Counted from the stretch's first letter, positions 52,844-62,529 are shown. The stretch is 64,000 nt of DNA from Sphingomonas sp. PP-CE-3G-477 (GCF_003050745.1 NZ_QAOF01000002.1:248001-312000); one strand, 5' to 3'. Made by a program: numbers and translations. Notes: generated from the sequence alone by a model not told the origin.

Positions 52844-54664
52844 CTACGCGTCGTCGCCCATTCTCAGCGCGGCAATGAACGCCTCCTGCGGGATGCTGAC
52901 CGAGCCGTATTCGCGCATCTTCAGCTTGCCCTTCTTCTGCTTCTCCAGAAGCTTCTTCTTGCGGCTCGCGTCGCCACCGTAACACTTCGCGGTCACGTCC
53001 TTGCGCATCGCGCTGATCGTCTCGCGCGCGATCACCTTGCCGCCGATCGCCGCCTGGATCGGGATCTTGAACAGGTGGCGCGGAATCAGTTCCTTCAAGC
53101 GCTCGACCATGCCCCGGCCGCGCACTTCGGCGGTGCCGCGGTGGACGATCATGCTGAGCGCGTCGACCGGCTCCTCGTTGACGAGGATGCCCATCTTGAC
53201 GAGGTCGCCCTCGCGGTAGCCGATCTGGTGATAGTCGAAGCTGGCATAGCCCTTCGACATCGATTTCAGCCGATCGTAGAAGTCGAACACGACCTCGTTC
53301 AGCGGCAGTTCGTAGGTCGCTTGAGCACGGCCGCCGACATAGGTGAGGTTCTTCTGGATGCCGCGGCGGTCCTGGCAAAGCTTCAGGACGCTGCCGAGAT
53401 ACTCGTCGGGGACGTAGATCGTCGCCTCGATCCACGGCTCGCTGATTGTCGCGATCTTGTTCGGCTCGGGCATGTCAGCGGGGTTGTGCAGCTCGATATG
53501 CGTCGTGCCGGACGGATCGGGATGAGTCAGCTCGATCTCATAGACGACGGAAGGCGCGGTGGTGATCAGGTCCAGATCATATTCGCGCGTCAGCCGCTCC
53601 TGGATGATCTCCAGATGCAGCAGCCCGAGGAACCCGCAGCGGAAGCCGAAGCCCAGTGCGGCGGACGTCTCCATCTCGAACGAGAAGCTCGCATCGTTCA
53701 GCCGCAGCTTGGAGATACTCTCGCGCAGCTTCTCGAACTCGGCGGCATCGACCGGGAACATCCCGCAGAACACGACCGGCTGGACTTCCTTGAAGCCCGC
53801 GAGCGCTTCGAGCGCAGGCCGCTTCGCATCGGTGATCGTGTCGCCAACGCGCGTCTGCGCGACCTCTTTGATCTGCGCGGTGATGAAGCCCATCTCGCCG
53901 GTGCCGAGCTCGGTCAGCTGCTCGATCTTCGGACGGAAACAGCCGACCCGGTCAACCAGATGCATCGTGCCAGTCTGCATGAACTTGATCTGCTGGCCCT
54001 TTTTCAGGACGCCGTCGATCACGCGTACCAGGATGACGACGCCGAGATACGGGTCGTACCAGCTGTCGACCAGCATCGCCTTCAGCGGCGCCTCCGGGTC
54101 GCCGCTGGGCGGCGGGATCTTGGTGACGATCGCCTCGAGGATCTCGACGATGCCGATCCCGGACTTCGCCGACGCGAGCACCGCTTCGGATGCGTCGATG
54201 CCGATCACGTCCTCGATTTCCTTGCGCACCTTCTCGGGTTCGGCAGCGGGAAGATCGATCTTGTTGATCACCGGCACGATCTCGTGATCGTGCTCGATCG
54301 ACTGATACACGTTGGCGAGCGTCTGCGCCTCGACGCCCTGCGCGGCATCAACCACCAGCAACGCACCTTCGCACGCTGCCAGGCTGCGGCTCACTTCATA
54401 GGCGAAGTCGACATGCCCCGGCGTGTCCATCAAGTTGAGGACGTAATCGAGGCCGTCCTTCGCGTGATACGCAAGGCGCACGGTCTGCGCCTTGATCGTG
54501 ATCCCGCGCTCCTTCTCGATGTCCATGTTGTCGAGCACCTGCTCGGACATTTCGCGCGCGGTGAGGCCGCCAGTTTCCTGGATCAGCCGATCGGCGAGCG
54601 TCGACTTGCCGTGGTCGATATGGGCGATGATGGAAAAATTGCGGATGCGGTCGAGCGGAGTCAT
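52844..54664 (-). CDS. lepA: Elongation factor 4 (LepA)
   Basis: 606 residues. The GTPase domain has [14 protein letters not shown], the switch [10 protein letters not shown] and NKIDLP; the LepA C-terminal domain ends [10 protein letters not shown]. LepA acts on the ribosome and affects translation or ribosome assembly under stress. The start ([21 protein letters not shown]) is standard. It is a monocistronic minus-strand gene divergent from tRNA-Pro. Confidence 0.97.
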   Translation of the reverse strand: MTPLDRIRNFSIIAHIDHGKSTLADRLIQETGGLTAREMSEQVLDNMDIEKERGITIKAQTVRLAYHAKDGLDYVLNLMDTPGHVDFAYEVSRSLAACEGALLVVDAAQGVEAQTLANVYQSIEHDHEIVPVINKIDLPAAEPEKVRKEIEDVIGIDASEAVLASAKSGIGIVEILEAIVTKIPPPSGDPEAPLKAMLVDSWYDPYLGVVILVRVIDGVLKKGQQIKFMQTGTMHLVDRVGCFRPKIEQLTELGTGEMGFITAQIKEVAQTRVGDTITDAKRPALEALAGFKEVQPVVFCGMFPVDAAEFEKLRESISKLRLNDASFSFEMETSAALGFGFRCGFLGLLHLEIIQERLTREYDLDLITTAPSVVYEIELTHPDPSGTTHIELHNPADMPEPNKIATISEPWIEATIYVPDEYLGSVLKLCQDRRGIQKNLTYVGGRAQATYELPLNEVVFDFYDRLKSMSKGYASFDYHQIGYREGDLVKMGILVNEEPVDALSMIVHRGTAEVRGRGMVERLKELIPRHLFKIPIQAAIGGKVIARETISAMRKDVTAKCYGGDASRKKKLLEKQKKGKLKMREYGSVSIPQEAFIAALRMGDDA

Positions 54665-54785
54665 GCCGCGCTCCTAGCAGCGACACCGCGCGGGCGATAG
54701 ACGGCCGCGACACCGGATCGACTTGGGCGATATTTGTCTTGAACGTTCGGGATGTCGCGGCTAGGGCGCTCACCGGCAATGTTGT

Positions 54786-54862
54786 CGGGGCGTGGCGCAG
54801 TCTGGTAGCGCACTGGTCTCGGGGTCCAGGGGTCGTAGGTTCGAATCCTATCGCCCCGACCA
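54786..54862 (+). tRNA. tRNA-Pro (anticodon CGG)
   Basis: 77 nt including an encoded CCA end. The acceptor stem pairs CGGGGCG with CGCCCCG; the D-arm (GCGCAGTCTGGTAGCGC), anticodon loop CTCGGGG with anticodon CGG, and T-arm GGTTCGAATCC fold normally. It reads CCG proline codons. A lepA-facing promoter region is at its 5' side. No integrated element adjoins it. Confidence 0.96.
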
Positions 54863-54962
54863 TTGCCGATTTCACGAATTCTTACCGTGTTTTCCCCGAA
54901 TTTGAGATGAGGCGATCGGCTCCCCGATCGCAGCTTCGCCTGGCAGCGCGATTACGCGTCGG

Positions 54963-55442
54963 CTAGAATGCGCCGGCAATCCGCCTCTGCAGCGATAAAG
55001 CCGGGCTGGCGATCGTCTCCGGCATGCCCTGCGCAGTATCCAGTAACGCTACTCGGCGATGGAGGTCGGCGCTCGACTCGATCAGCCCGCGCGCGCGCGC
55101 CGGCAGCAGATCAAGCAGGATGTCGTCGGTGACCGGTGCGTCGCCCAGTCGCCGCATCGGATCGAGCGCGTCGGATGCGCGAAGCTCGCCGGTCTGGACC
55201 GCGCGCTGGGTCAGCAACCATGCGATGATGTGCATCAGCCGGGTCGTCACCTTCAACGATTCGCAGCTGAAACTCACGCGGATCAACGGATCGAGCGCCT
55301 CGCGCTCCATCCTCCCCACCTCGTCGAAATACGCGCGAGCCTCGTCGGCCAGCAACATCGCCTCGCTGTAAAGCGTGTCGGTCAAGCGGCGCTGCATCCG
55401 CAATTCGTGTCCGGCCTGGGTCATCGATCGACCAGATGCCAT
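54963..55442 (-). CDS. rcdA: DUF1465 family protein, RcdA-like
   Basis: 159 residues, almost entirely helical (TDTLYSEAMLLADEARAYFDE; SLKVTTRLMHIIAWLLTQRAV). DUF1465 includes Caulobacter RcdA, the adaptor that helps ClpXP degrade the cell-cycle regulator CtrA. The match is by recalled pattern. An internal Met (ending at 55424, MTQAGHE) is an alternative start; neither has a strong ribosome site. Confidence 0.75.
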   Translation of the reverse strand: MASGRSMTQAGHELRMQRRLTDTLYSEAMLLADEARAYFDEVGRMEREALDPLIRVSFSCESLKVTTRLMHIIAWLLTQRAVQTGELRASDALDPMRRLGDAPVTDDILLDLLPARARGLIESSADLHRRVALLDTAQGMPETIASPALSLQRRIAGAF

Positions 55443-55538
55443 ACCGTTTTATGCTCGCCCAGTAGGGTAAACACGCTGGTAACCACGATCTGTCCCGAAA
55501 CGGGCAAATCGATCGAATTTCGTGCTAATCCAGCGAGT

Positions 55539-55736
55539 TCAAGCGATGATGTCCGGGATCAGCAGGTCCTCCAGCGACGCGATCTCGTCGCGCAGGCGAA
55601 GTTTGCGCTTCTTGAGGCGTGCCATCAGCAACTGGTCGTGCGTCGGCATCATCGCGAGCGCGGCGATCGCGTCATCGAGATCGCGATGCTCGATCCGCAT
55701 CCCGTCCAGTCGAACTCTGGTTTGTGCGTCTTCCAC
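55539..55736 (-). CDS. YdcH/DUF465 family protein
   Basis: 65 residues from a GTG ending at 55736, with GGGGGA a few bases upstream. The sequence is a helical hairpin with a central Pro turn and the family ending (LLMARLKKRKLRLRDEIASLE). The function is unknown; such proteins are short, abundant and often come in divergent pairs, as here with the gene at 55974. Confidence 0.75.
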   Translation of the reverse strand: MEDAQTRVRLDGMRIEHRDLDDAIAALAMMPTHDQLLMARLKKRKLRLRDEIASLEDLLIPDIIA

Positions 55737-55973
55737 TCGTCCCCCGGTTCAAGCCGCCGTATTCGGCGTCCTTAGCAAATGCGGCGCGGTGCGCGAGCAA
55801 GAAACCGACACACGAACCTGCCGAGGGCCGGTCCGCGTGCGTCCGGCGGGAACACCATCGGTCCGTCGCGCCAAATCGCTCATTCAATCGATTTGGTCGG
55901 TTTCCGATGAAGACATTTTCGTGACGGAGTGGTTTACTCAGTCCCCCAACCCGAATGCAGGAGGTATCCCACC

Positions 55974-56129
55974 GTGCAGACGACGCATCAGACAGCTCTG
56001 GAAACCAAGCACGCCGTGCTCGATCGGCGGATCGCCGACGAGACTCACCGGCCCATGCCCGATGCGACCATTCTCGCCGGGCTGAAGAAACAGAAGCTGC
56101 GACTGAAAGAAGAGATCGTCAGCCTGTAA
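55974..56129 (+). CDS. YdcH/DUF465 family protein
   Basis: 51 residues from a GTG at 55974, chosen for its strong AGGAGG 9 nt upstream; longer frames have no support. The ending ILAGLKKQKLRLKEEIVSL is nearly the same as the other YdcH-type protein on the opposite strand. The preceding HAVLDRRIADETHRPMPD forms the first helix. The function is unknown. Confidence 0.78.
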   Translation: MQTTHQTALETKHAVLDRRIADETHRPMPDATILAGLKKQKLRLKEEIVSL

Positions 56130-56278
56130 CGACGGCGTACCGCTCCCCGGATCCAGTCCGGGGGGCCACTGCCTGTCGGTGGCAGCCCTACCCACTTCGC
56201 CCTGCCTCGATGTATTCCAGCGCTCCGCCTTCGCTCCGAGCGAGGCGATACGATGCGACAGTTCAGAAAATTACCGGC

Positions 56279-56578
56279 CTAAGCGCCACTTACCGGTTTG
56301 CGCGCCAGTTTCGGATTGATTGGCGAATCGAGCGCGATGCCGATCCTGCCCGCGGTGCACCAGGCCACCTTGCCCGTCACATCACCGATACCGCGCAGTT
56401 CGAGCGCCACCGGCGTGCCGACCTCGGCTACCTTCGCCAGTTCGACCATGAGCCCGCCCTCGGACAGGTTCCTCACCCGCACCTCGCGAAGACGCGTTTC
56501 GCTACCCAGGCGCATCAGCGCGGTGAGGAACAGGCTGTCGCGCGTTCCCGCCCGCTTGCTCGGCGCGTCCTCGGTCAC
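56279..56578 (-). CDS. PilZ domain protein
   Basis: 99 residues from a GTG ending at 56578. The PilZ fold is recognised from VRNLSEGGLMVELAK and GKVAWCTAGRIGIALDSPI; an Arg-rich stretch (SETRLREVRV) precedes it where the c-di-GMP-binding RxxxR would be. The RxxxR itself (RLREVR) is not the standard spacing, so binding is uncertain. A longer frame to 56689 is open, but its extra sequence is not PilZ-like. Confidence 0.75.
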   Translation of the reverse strand: MTEDAPSKRAGTRDSLFLTALMRLGSETRLREVRVRNLSEGGLMVELAKVAEVGTPVALELRGIGDVTGKVAWCTAGRIGIALDSPINPKLARKPVSGA

Positions 56579-56724
56579 TGTACCGCCCCGTCCGATTGCA
56601 TCGAAACTGATCGTCGCATGATTGGCGCCTATCCACGACCCTGAGGCACAGCCCTTCGCTGCACCACGCCGGCCGTTCGTCCAGTCCATAGCCTGGAAAG
56701 CCGGCGCCTGAACAGCGCCCGACG

Positions 56725-57195
56725 TCAGTCCTCGCGCGAGACCTTTTCGTTACGCTCGTGGCGTTCCTGCGCCTCGACCGTCATGGTCGCGATCGGCCGC
56801 GCCTCCAGCCGTGCCAAGCTGATCGGCTCGCCGGTCACTTCGCAATAGCCGTATTCACCCTCGTCGATCCGGCGAATCGCCGCTTCGATCTTCGACACCA
56901 GCTTGCGTTGACGATCACGGGTGCGCAGTTCGATCGACCAGTCGGTCTCGCTCGACGCGCGATCGGTCAGATCGGCCTCGCGCAAGGAGTCCATCTGCAA
57001 CTGCGACAGTGTTTCCAGCGACTCCCGCAGGATCGCTTCCTTCCAGGCCTGAAGCTTGCGCCGGAAATACGCCTGCTGCCTCAAGCTCATAAAGGGTTCG
57101 TCGGCATCGGGCCGATAGCCTTCGTCGTCGCTGTCGTTAGCGGCGTTTCGATTGGTAGTCCCGGTATCGTCCATACGATTCATTACGGTCGCCAT
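56725..57195 (-). CDS. dksA: RNA polymerase-binding transcription factor DksA
   Basis: 156 residues. The coiled coil (about 50-110, with the acidic tip LREADLTDRASSETD) is followed by GEYGYCEVTGEPISLARLEARPIATMTVEAQERHER. Only one of the four zinc-site cysteines is present, which is usual for alphaproteobacterial DksA. It acts with ppGpp in the polymerase channel to adjust rRNA and amino-acid promoters. The N-terminal ~40 residues are an acidic, low-complexity extension; a later start is possible but not compelling. Confidence 0.92.
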   Translation of the reverse strand: MATVMNRMDDTGTTNRNAANDSDDEGYRPDADEPFMSLRQQAYFRRKLQAWKEAILRESLETLSQLQMDSLREADLTDRASSETDWSIELRTRDRQRKLVSKIEAAIRRIDEGEYGYCEVTGEPISLARLEARPIATMTVEAQERHERNEKVSRED

Positions 57196-57603
57196 ACCAC
57201 TCTCCCTCTGGCTCCGTCGTATCAGCCTCGCTGATTTCCGGGAGCCGCCCCCAAATGGTGAATGCGCCTATAGTCACACGCGATGGCAACCACAAGCGAC
57301 AGGACTTGCGCATTCGATTGCGGATCTGACATTTAGTTGCGGGGAGCGCTGAAACGATTTCGCGGGCTTCGACCGAACCGGATTCGTCGACTGGTCCGGC
57401 CTCAGCCAACATTGTGTCCCAGCCCGGCACGTTAAGGCTAACCCGACTGCCCGCGGCTCGGTAAATCGTCTTTTAACCATGCCGAATGTGGTTAACACAC
57501 TTGCACTTAACGGTTTGTTTTGCAGTTAGTCGGATAGCGGTAATCCAATGCTGCAGACGGGGATCCGGCAACACGAGGGTGCCGGCAACGAGAAAGAAAC
57601 GAT
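57196..57603. promoter_or_regulatory. 408-bp intergenic region with an inverted repeat containing TTAACCAT
   Basis: No gene was found here. TTAACCA-TGCCGAATG-TGGTTAA (57473-57495) is a perfect 7-bp inverted repeat, and TTAACCAT is a known form of the CtrA half-site. A further TTAAC follows about 11 nt on. It lies about 110 bp before the start of the Ser/Gly-rich protein. The other end should hold the dksA promoter. Confidence 0.4.
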
Positions 57604-58560
57604 ATGTCGGTGCGGATGGCCTTGGCCAAATTGTGCGCGTGCGCATGCGGGGGTGCCCTGATCGGTGGTGGCGCCGTGCATGTCGCCGAACGCCCGGCGC
57701 GAACCGCGAACGCCAAGCGCGTTCTCGTCAAGCGAATCGCCCGTCCCCAGATCGCCGCCGTATCGCGACCACGCGTCCGCCGGGTCACCACGACCACGCG
57801 GACGACCTGCGCGCCGACCGTCGTGACCGTCGCCAATGCGGCACCGCCGGTGCCGGTCGGTGACGGCTATCTCGGTGGCGGCGGCGCCGGTCCGTTCGGC
57901 GGCAGTAGCGGTGGCGGCGTTCCCGTCGTGGTCGGCGGCAGCGGCGGCTTCTTCGGAGGCGGTTTCGGCGGGGGCTTTGGTGGTGGCTTCGGCGGCAGCG
58001 GCGGCTCGGGCGGCAGCGTCGTGATCTCGTCAACGTCGAGCGGTGGATCGACCTCGACCGGTGGGTCGTCGACCAGCACCGGCGGGTCATCGACCAGCGC
58101 GGGTGGCTCCTCCACGAGCACGGGCGGCGCCGAGATATCGAGCACGTCATCGTCGAGTGGGAACATATCGTCCGCGTCAAGCAGTGCGTCATCGGCCTCC
58201 TCCGCCTCGTCGGCATCGTCGGCCAGCAGCGGCAGTTCGTCGGGCTATGGATCGAGCAGCAAGGGATGGGGATCGAACGGCGGCTGGAACTCGACCGGCG
58301 GCTGGAGCTCCAACGGATCTTCGGGAAGCTCGGCCTCGTCGGGCAGCAGCGCCTCGTCGGCCAGTTCCAGCGGGTCGAGCGCCAGCAGCGCGAGTAGTGC
58401 CAGCAGCGCTAGCAGCGCGAGTTCCAGCGGCAGCACGGGATCGAGCGGCGGTCCGCCCGCCCCCGTTCCCGCACCGCCGATGGTGTTGCTGTTCGGTGCG
58501 GCGGCGGCGGCGCTGGTCGCACGCAAGCGCTTTGCAAAGCCGAAGGCGATTGCCGCCTAA
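57604..58560 (+). CDS. Ser/Gly-rich exported protein with PEP-CTERM-like C-terminal anchor
   Basis: 318 residues. An N-terminal signal-like segment (MSVRMALAKLCACACGGALIGG) is followed by an Arg-rich stretch, a Gly-rich region (residues about 90-140), then long Ser, Gly and Thr repeats (STSTGGSS units, SSASSASSAS units). The C-terminus PPAPVPAPPMVLLFGAAAAALVARKRF resembles PEP-CTERM sorting signals with a Pro motif, TM helix and basic end. It is probably a surface or matrix protein; the sorting partner (exosortase) is not in the window. A terminator follows 20 bp after the stop. Confidence 0.7.
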   Translation: MSVRMALAKLCACACGGALIGGGAVHVAERPARTANAKRVLVKRIARPQIAAVSRPRVRRVTTTTRTTCAPTVVTVANAAPPVPVGDGYLGGGGAGPFGGSSGGGVPVVVGGSGGFFGGGFGGGFGGGFGGSGGSGGSVVISSTSSGGSTSTGGSSTSTGGSSTSAGGSSTSTGGAEISSTSSSSGNISSASSSASSASSASSASSASSGSSSGYGSSSKGWGSNGGWNSTGGWSSNGSSGSSASSGSSASSASSSGSSASSASSASSASSASSSGSTGSSGGPPAPVPAPPMVLLFGAAAAALVARKRFAKPKAIAA

Positions 58561-58579
58561 GCAGTCGAATGCCGTATCG

Positions 58580-58617
58580 AAAAGGCCCCGCCGGATACCT
58601 CCGACGGGGCCTTTTTC
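58580..58617 (+). terminator. Rho-independent terminator
   Basis: GGCCCCGCCGGATACCTCCGACGGGGCC forms a strong GC stem, followed by TTTTTCG. It is preceded by AAAA and so may work in both directions, between the repetitive protein and the converging host-attachment gene. Confidence 0.88.
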
Positions 58618-58628
58618 GTTTACGCGGT

Positions 58629-59069
58629 TCAGGCGTTCATGAGCGCCTTCTCGATGTCCTTGATTGGATGCCCGGTCAGGTCCTTGTCGAGCTCGCCCTT
58701 GAGTCGGCTGCTCACTTCCTTGTGATAGTGCTTGCGCAGTTCGCCGAGCGTCTTGGGCGGTGCGATGACGATCAGCGAGTCATAGTCGTTCTTCAGCGCG
58801 CCGGTTTTCAGGAAGTCGGCCGCGTCGGCGGCGAAGCGGTCTTCCTCGATCTGATGGAAATCGGTCGGCTCCACCGAACTCTGCACGCCGCCCTGTGGCG
58901 ACGAGGCGCGGCCTGCGGAATCGGTCGCCTGGTCGCGCGTCGCCGGGTTAGCCTGTTCCTGCGCCTTCTCGACGACCAGATTGGGGAATTCGGCGTCGCC
59001 CTCGTTGCGCAGGAACAGCATTTTCCGGCCGTCGGCGACGAGCACGACGGAGTTGTGAGGAAGATGCAT
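58629..59069 (-). CDS. Host-attachment family protein
   Basis: 146 residues, starting MHLPHNSVVLVADGRKMLFLRNEGDAEFP. The family (named from a gene needed for Agrobacterium attachment to plants) has this N-terminal strand pattern and a C-terminal SLIVIAPPKTLGELRKHYHKEV. The RNase H-like fold resembles that of eukaryotic release factors. The biochemical role is unclear. The gene is monocistronic and convergent with the preceding gene. Confidence 0.85.
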   Translation of the reverse strand: MHLPHNSVVLVADGRKMLFLRNEGDAEFPNLVVEKAQEQANPATRDQATDSAGRASSPQGGVQSSVEPTDFHQIEEDRFAADAADFLKTGALKNDYDSLIVIAPPKTLGELRKHYHKEVSSRLKGELDKDLTGHPIKDIEKALMNA

Positions 59070-59214
59070 GCAGGTTTCTCCTTTTCGCTATGCGTATGGT
59101 TGAAGAACGCGCCGCGAACGCGAGAGGTTGCGAACCCTCGGTCCTCTCCCGCCAAGGGGGAGGTTTCAGAGGGCCTGCCTTGCGTACGCTCGCGGCCCTC
59201 GGCATAGCCCAGCC

Positions 59215-60492
59215 ATGCACGACATACGCCTGATCCGCGACGATCCCGCCGCCTTCGACGCCGCCCTCGCCAAGCGGGGTGTCGCACCGCAGTCAGCTTC
59301 GCTGGTGACGCTCGACGAGCAGCGCCGCGCGACGATCGCGGACTCGCAGACCGCGCAGACCCGCCGCAACGAACTGTCGAAGGCGATCGGCCAAGCCAAG
59401 GCACAGAAGGACGAGGCCAAGGCGCAGGCTTTGATGGCTGAAGTCGCGAGCCTGAAGGAGGCGCTGCCCGCTCTGGAAGCCGACGAAGCGCGGCTTGGTA
59501 GCGAACTCCAGGCCATGCTTGCCGCGATCCCCAACCTTCCCGCGACCGATGTGCCCGAGGGGGGCGGCGAGGACGACAACGCGCTCGTCCACACGCGTGG
59601 CACGCCGACGACCTTTGCTTTCACGGCGCGTGAGCACGACGCGATCGGTCCTGCGATCGGCCTCGACTTCGAGACCGGCGCGGCAATGTCGGGCGCACGC
59701 TTCACGCTCGTCCGCGGGCCTGCCGCCAAGCTGCAAAGGGCGCTTGGCCAGTTCATGCTCGATCATGTCGCGAACGCGGGCTTCGAACAGGTCTCGCCGC
59801 CATTGCTGGTCCGCGATGAAGCTGTGTTCGGCACCGGCCAGCTGCCGAAGTTCTCGGAGGACCTGTTCCGGACCACCGACGGTCGCTGGCTGATCCCGAC
59901 CGCGGAGGTGAGCCTTACCAACATCGTCCGCGAACAGATCCTCGCCGAGGCCGAACTGCCGCTGCGCTTCACTGCGCTGACGCCGTGTTTCCGCTCCGAG
60001 GCGGGCGCTGCGGGTCGCGACACGCGCGGCTACATCCGCCAGCATCAGTTCGACAAGGTCGAGATGGTCTCGATCGTCACCCCCGACATGTCCGAGGCCG
60101 AGCATGAGCGCATGACGGCGTGCGCAGAGGGCGTGCTCGACGCGTTGCAGCTACCGTTCAGGCGGATGCTCCTATGCACCGGCGATATGGGTTTCACCGC
60201 GGCACGCACCTACGATCTCGAAGTCTGGCTGCCGGGCCAGGCGCGCTATCGCGAAATCAGCAGCGTCTCGACCTGTACCGACTTCCAGGCGCGGCGGATG
60301 AACGCACGCTATCGGCCCGAGGGCGAGAAGGGCACGCGGTTCGTCCACACGCTCAACGGGTCGGCGCTTGCGGTCGGACGGACGCTGGTCGCGGTGCTGG
60401 AAAACTACCAGCAGGAGGACGGCTCGGTTGCCGTGCCGGCGGTGCTCCAGCCGTATCTCGGCGGGCTGACCGTCCTGGAGCCCAAGCGCTGA
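59215..60492 (+). CDS. serS: Seryl-tRNA synthetase
   Basis: 425 residues. The N-terminal coiled-coil arm (about 30-100, [16 protein letters not shown]) contacts tRNA-Ser. The class II motifs are present: motif 2 [25 protein letters not shown] and motif 3 [20 protein letters not shown]. It charges tRNA-Ser, and also tRNA-Sec where that is present. The ATG at 59215 ([11 protein letters not shown]) is the standard start. Its stop overlaps the surE start (TGATG). Confidence 0.96.
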   Translation: MHDIRLIRDDPAAFDAALAKRGVAPQSASLVTLDEQRRATIADSQTAQTRRNELSKAIGQAKAQKDEAKAQALMAEVASLKEALPALEADEARLGSELQAMLAAIPNLPATDVPEGGGEDDNALVHTRGTPTTFAFTAREHDAIGPAIGLDFETGAAMSGARFTLVRGPAAKLQRALGQFMLDHVANAGFEQVSPPLLVRDEAVFGTGQLPKFSEDLFRTTDGRWLIPTAEVSLTNIVREQILAEAELPLRFTALTPCFRSEAGAAGRDTRGYIRQHQFDKVEMVSIVTPDMSEAEHERMTACAEGVLDALQLPFRRMLLCTGDMGFTAARTYDLEVWLPGQARYREISSVSTCTDFQARRMNARYRPEGEKGTRFVHTLNGSALAVGRTLVAVLENYQQEDGSVAVPAVLQPYLGGLTVLEPKR

Positions 60493-61256
60493 TGCGGATC
60501 CTGCTTACCAACGACGACGGTTATCATGCGCCTGGGCTCAAGGTGCTGGAGACGATCGCACGTACGCTGTCCAACGACGTCTGGATCGTCGCGCCCGCCG
60601 AGGAACAATCGGGCGCAGGGCATTCGCTGACGCTCTCGCGGCCGATCCGCGTGCGGAAGCATGGCGAGAAGCGGTATGCCGTCGCGGGCACGCCGACCGA
60701 CGCCGTAATGATGGCGCTCGCCAAGATCATGAAGGATTGCCCGCCCGATCTGATCCTGTCGGGCGTCAACCGGGGCGCGAATCTTGCCGAGGACGTGACC
60801 TATTCGGGGACCGTCTCGGCGGCGATGGAGGGCGCGCTGGGCGGCATCCGGTCGATCGCGCTGAGCCAGATCTACAGCCGCGAGGGCATGGGTGACAGCG
60901 TGCCGTTCGAGGCTGCCGCGGCATGGGGCGAGCGCGTTCTACGGCCACTGATCTACGCACCACTGGCCCCGCGCACGCTGGTCAACGTCAACTTTCCCGC
61001 TATCCCCGCCGATGCGGTGAAGGGGGTTCGCGTCGTCGGCCAGGGTTTCCGCGATTATGGCCGGTTGCAGATCGTCAGCAACACCGATCCGCGCGGCTAC
61101 GAGTATCACTGGTTCGCGCTAGGCCGGACCGTCGAAACGCCAGCGCACGCGACTGACCTGGAGGCCACGGCGGACGGGTATGTATCGGTCACGCCGCTGC
61201 ACCTCGACCTCACGCATTTCGAGTCGATGGACATGCTGACGCGGGCCTATCGTTGA
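60492..61256 (+). CDS. surE: 5'-nucleotidase SurE
   Basis: 254 residues. The metal-binding NDDG (Asp8, Asp9), APAEEQSGAGHSLT and the SGVNRGANLAEDVTYSGTVSAAMEG block are characteristic. SurE removes phosphate from nucleotides and short polyphosphates under stress. It overlaps serS on one side and the M23-type gene on the other (TGATG), so the three are co-translated. Confidence 0.95.
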   Translation: MRILLTNDDGYHAPGLKVLETIARTLSNDVWIVAPAEEQSGAGHSLTLSRPIRVRKHGEKRYAVAGTPTDAVMMALAKIMKDCPPDLILSGVNRGANLAEDVTYSGTVSAAMEGALGGIRSIALSQIYSREGMGDSVPFEAAAAWGERVLRPLIYAPLAPRTLVNVNFPAIPADAVKGVRVVGQGFRDYGRLQIVSNTDPRGYEYHWFALGRTVETPAHATDLEATADGYVSVTPLHLDLTHFESMDMLTRAYR

Positions 61257-62401
61257 TGCGGCGTGCGGGCGTCCTGGTTCCACTGGCGACGCTCGCGCTG
61301 ACCGCGTGCATTCCGCACGTCGATCGCCCCGCCGGCTACGGTAACCCGCCACAGCGTCCGTACCGTTCCCCGCCCCGCCGCGACGATCCGCCCCGCCCAC
61401 GTGAGAATATGCCGCGAGAGGTTACGCCGCGAGACGACAGGCCGCCGCAGGACATTCCCGGACGCGATACCGGCGAGGTCACGACCCTGCCCGCCCCGCG
61501 CCCCGCCTGGGAGGCACGCCCCGTCAGCGCCGATGCGAAGACGATTCCCGACACGACCTATGTCGTCCGGCCCGGCGATACGCTGAGCCGCGTGGTCGAT
61601 CGCAGCGGTGCGAGCCTCGAAGCGATCGCGCGCGCGAACGACCTCGAATCGCCCTATTCGATCCGCACTGGCCATCGTTTGCAGATCCCCGGCGGCCGCT
61701 ATCACCAGGTCCGCCGCGGCGAGACGGGCATCGCGATCGCCCGCGCTTACGGCGTCGAATGGTCGCGGATCGTGGCTGCCAACGCGCTCGTCGAACCCTA
61801 CGTGCTGCGCGCCGACCAGCGTATCCAGATTCCTGGCGAGCCTAGCGGCGGCACTTCGAGCGCATCGGAACGCGCGCGCGCCTTCACGCTCGACATCGAC
61901 GACATCCTCACCGGCGGCGAACCGGCGCTCGCCAGCAATCAGGCGCCTGCACGACCGATCGCGACACCGCGCCGCGTGCTGCCGTCGAACGCCGTCGTCA
62001 CCGCACCCGCGCGTCTCGCGAGCGGCGGGTTCCTCTGGCCGGTCGACGGCAAGGTCGTGAAACGATTCGGCCACGGCGCCAGTGGCGAACGTAACGACGG
62101 CATCAAGATCGCCGTACCGGTCTCGACGCCGATCCATGCGGCCGCGGACGGCGTCGTCGCGTATGTCGGCGACGGCATCGCTGCGCTCGGCGGGCTGGTC
62201 ATCATCAAGCACGGCGGCGGCTGGACGAGCGTCTACGGCCACGCGTCGAAGCTGCTCGTGCAACGCGGGCAGAGCGTCAAGCGGGGCCAGACGATCGCGC
62301 TGTCGGGCGATACGGGATTCGCGGACCGCCCCGAACTGCACTTCGAACTGCGTAAAGGGCGGACGCCGGTGGATCCAACGTCGCAATTGCCTCGAACCTA
62401 G
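61256..62401 (+). CDS. NlpD-like lipoprotein with two LysM domains and degenerate M23 domain
   Basis: 381 residues. The signal ends in a lipobox (LTAC, Cys18). A disordered Pro/Arg-rich stretch is followed by two LysM repeats ([19 protein letters not shown], then [21 protein letters not shown]) and an M23 domain (about 265-375). The zinc-binding HxGxD position reads NDGIK, while the later LHFEL partly survives. The domain is therefore probably inactive, as in EnvC and NlpD, which activate cell-wall amidases. Placement after surE is as in the surE-pcm-nlpD order of other proteobacteria. Confidence 0.85.
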   Translation: MRRAGVLVPLATLALTACIPHVDRPAGYGNPPQRPYRSPPRRDDPPRPRENMPREVTPRDDRPPQDIPGRDTGEVTTLPAPRPAWEARPVSADAKTIPDTTYVVRPGDTLSRVVDRSGASLEAIARANDLESPYSIRTGHRLQIPGGRYHQVRRGETGIAIARAYGVEWSRIVAANALVEPYVLRADQRIQIPGEPSGGTSSASERARAFTLDIDDILTGGEPALASNQAPARPIATPRRVLPSNAVVTAPARLASGGFLWPVDGKVVKRFGHGASGERNDGIKIAVPVSTPIHAAADGVVAYVGDGIAALGGLVIIKHGGGWTSVYGHASKLLVQRGQSVKRGQTIALSGDTGFADRPELHFELRKGRTPVDPTSQLPRT

Positions 62402-62417
62402 CCGCGCAAACAAAACC

Positions 62418-62498
62418 GTCATCCCAGCGAAAGCTGGGATATTGCCGTTCGAGCCGCAGCACCCGCCCCATAAAGATCCCAGCTTTCGCTGGGATGAC
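62418..62498. repeat. Inverted pair of REP-like palindromes (family B variant)
   Basis: GTCATCCCAGCGAAAGCTGG and CCAGCTTTCGCTGGGATGAC are reverse complements with about 35 nt between them, each a hairpin (CCCAGC/GCTGGG). The GTCATCC...GGATGAC ends are shared with the pair at 27.2 kb. It lies between the NlpD-like gene and tyrS. Confidence 0.85.
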
Positions 62499-62529
62499 GC
62501 CGGTGGGAGCGCATGCTAGTCGCCCTCCC

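Noticed and set aside
54786..54862. tRNA-Pro as the integration site of a mobile element
   Set aside because: No repeated tRNA 3' end, integrase or foreign genes are adjacent; the element in this window uses an intergenic palindrome elsewhere.
58040..58450. Possible CRISPR or microsatellite array in the Ser-rich region
   Set aside because: The repeats are triplet-based and keep one open frame for a low-complexity protein, so they are coding repeats.
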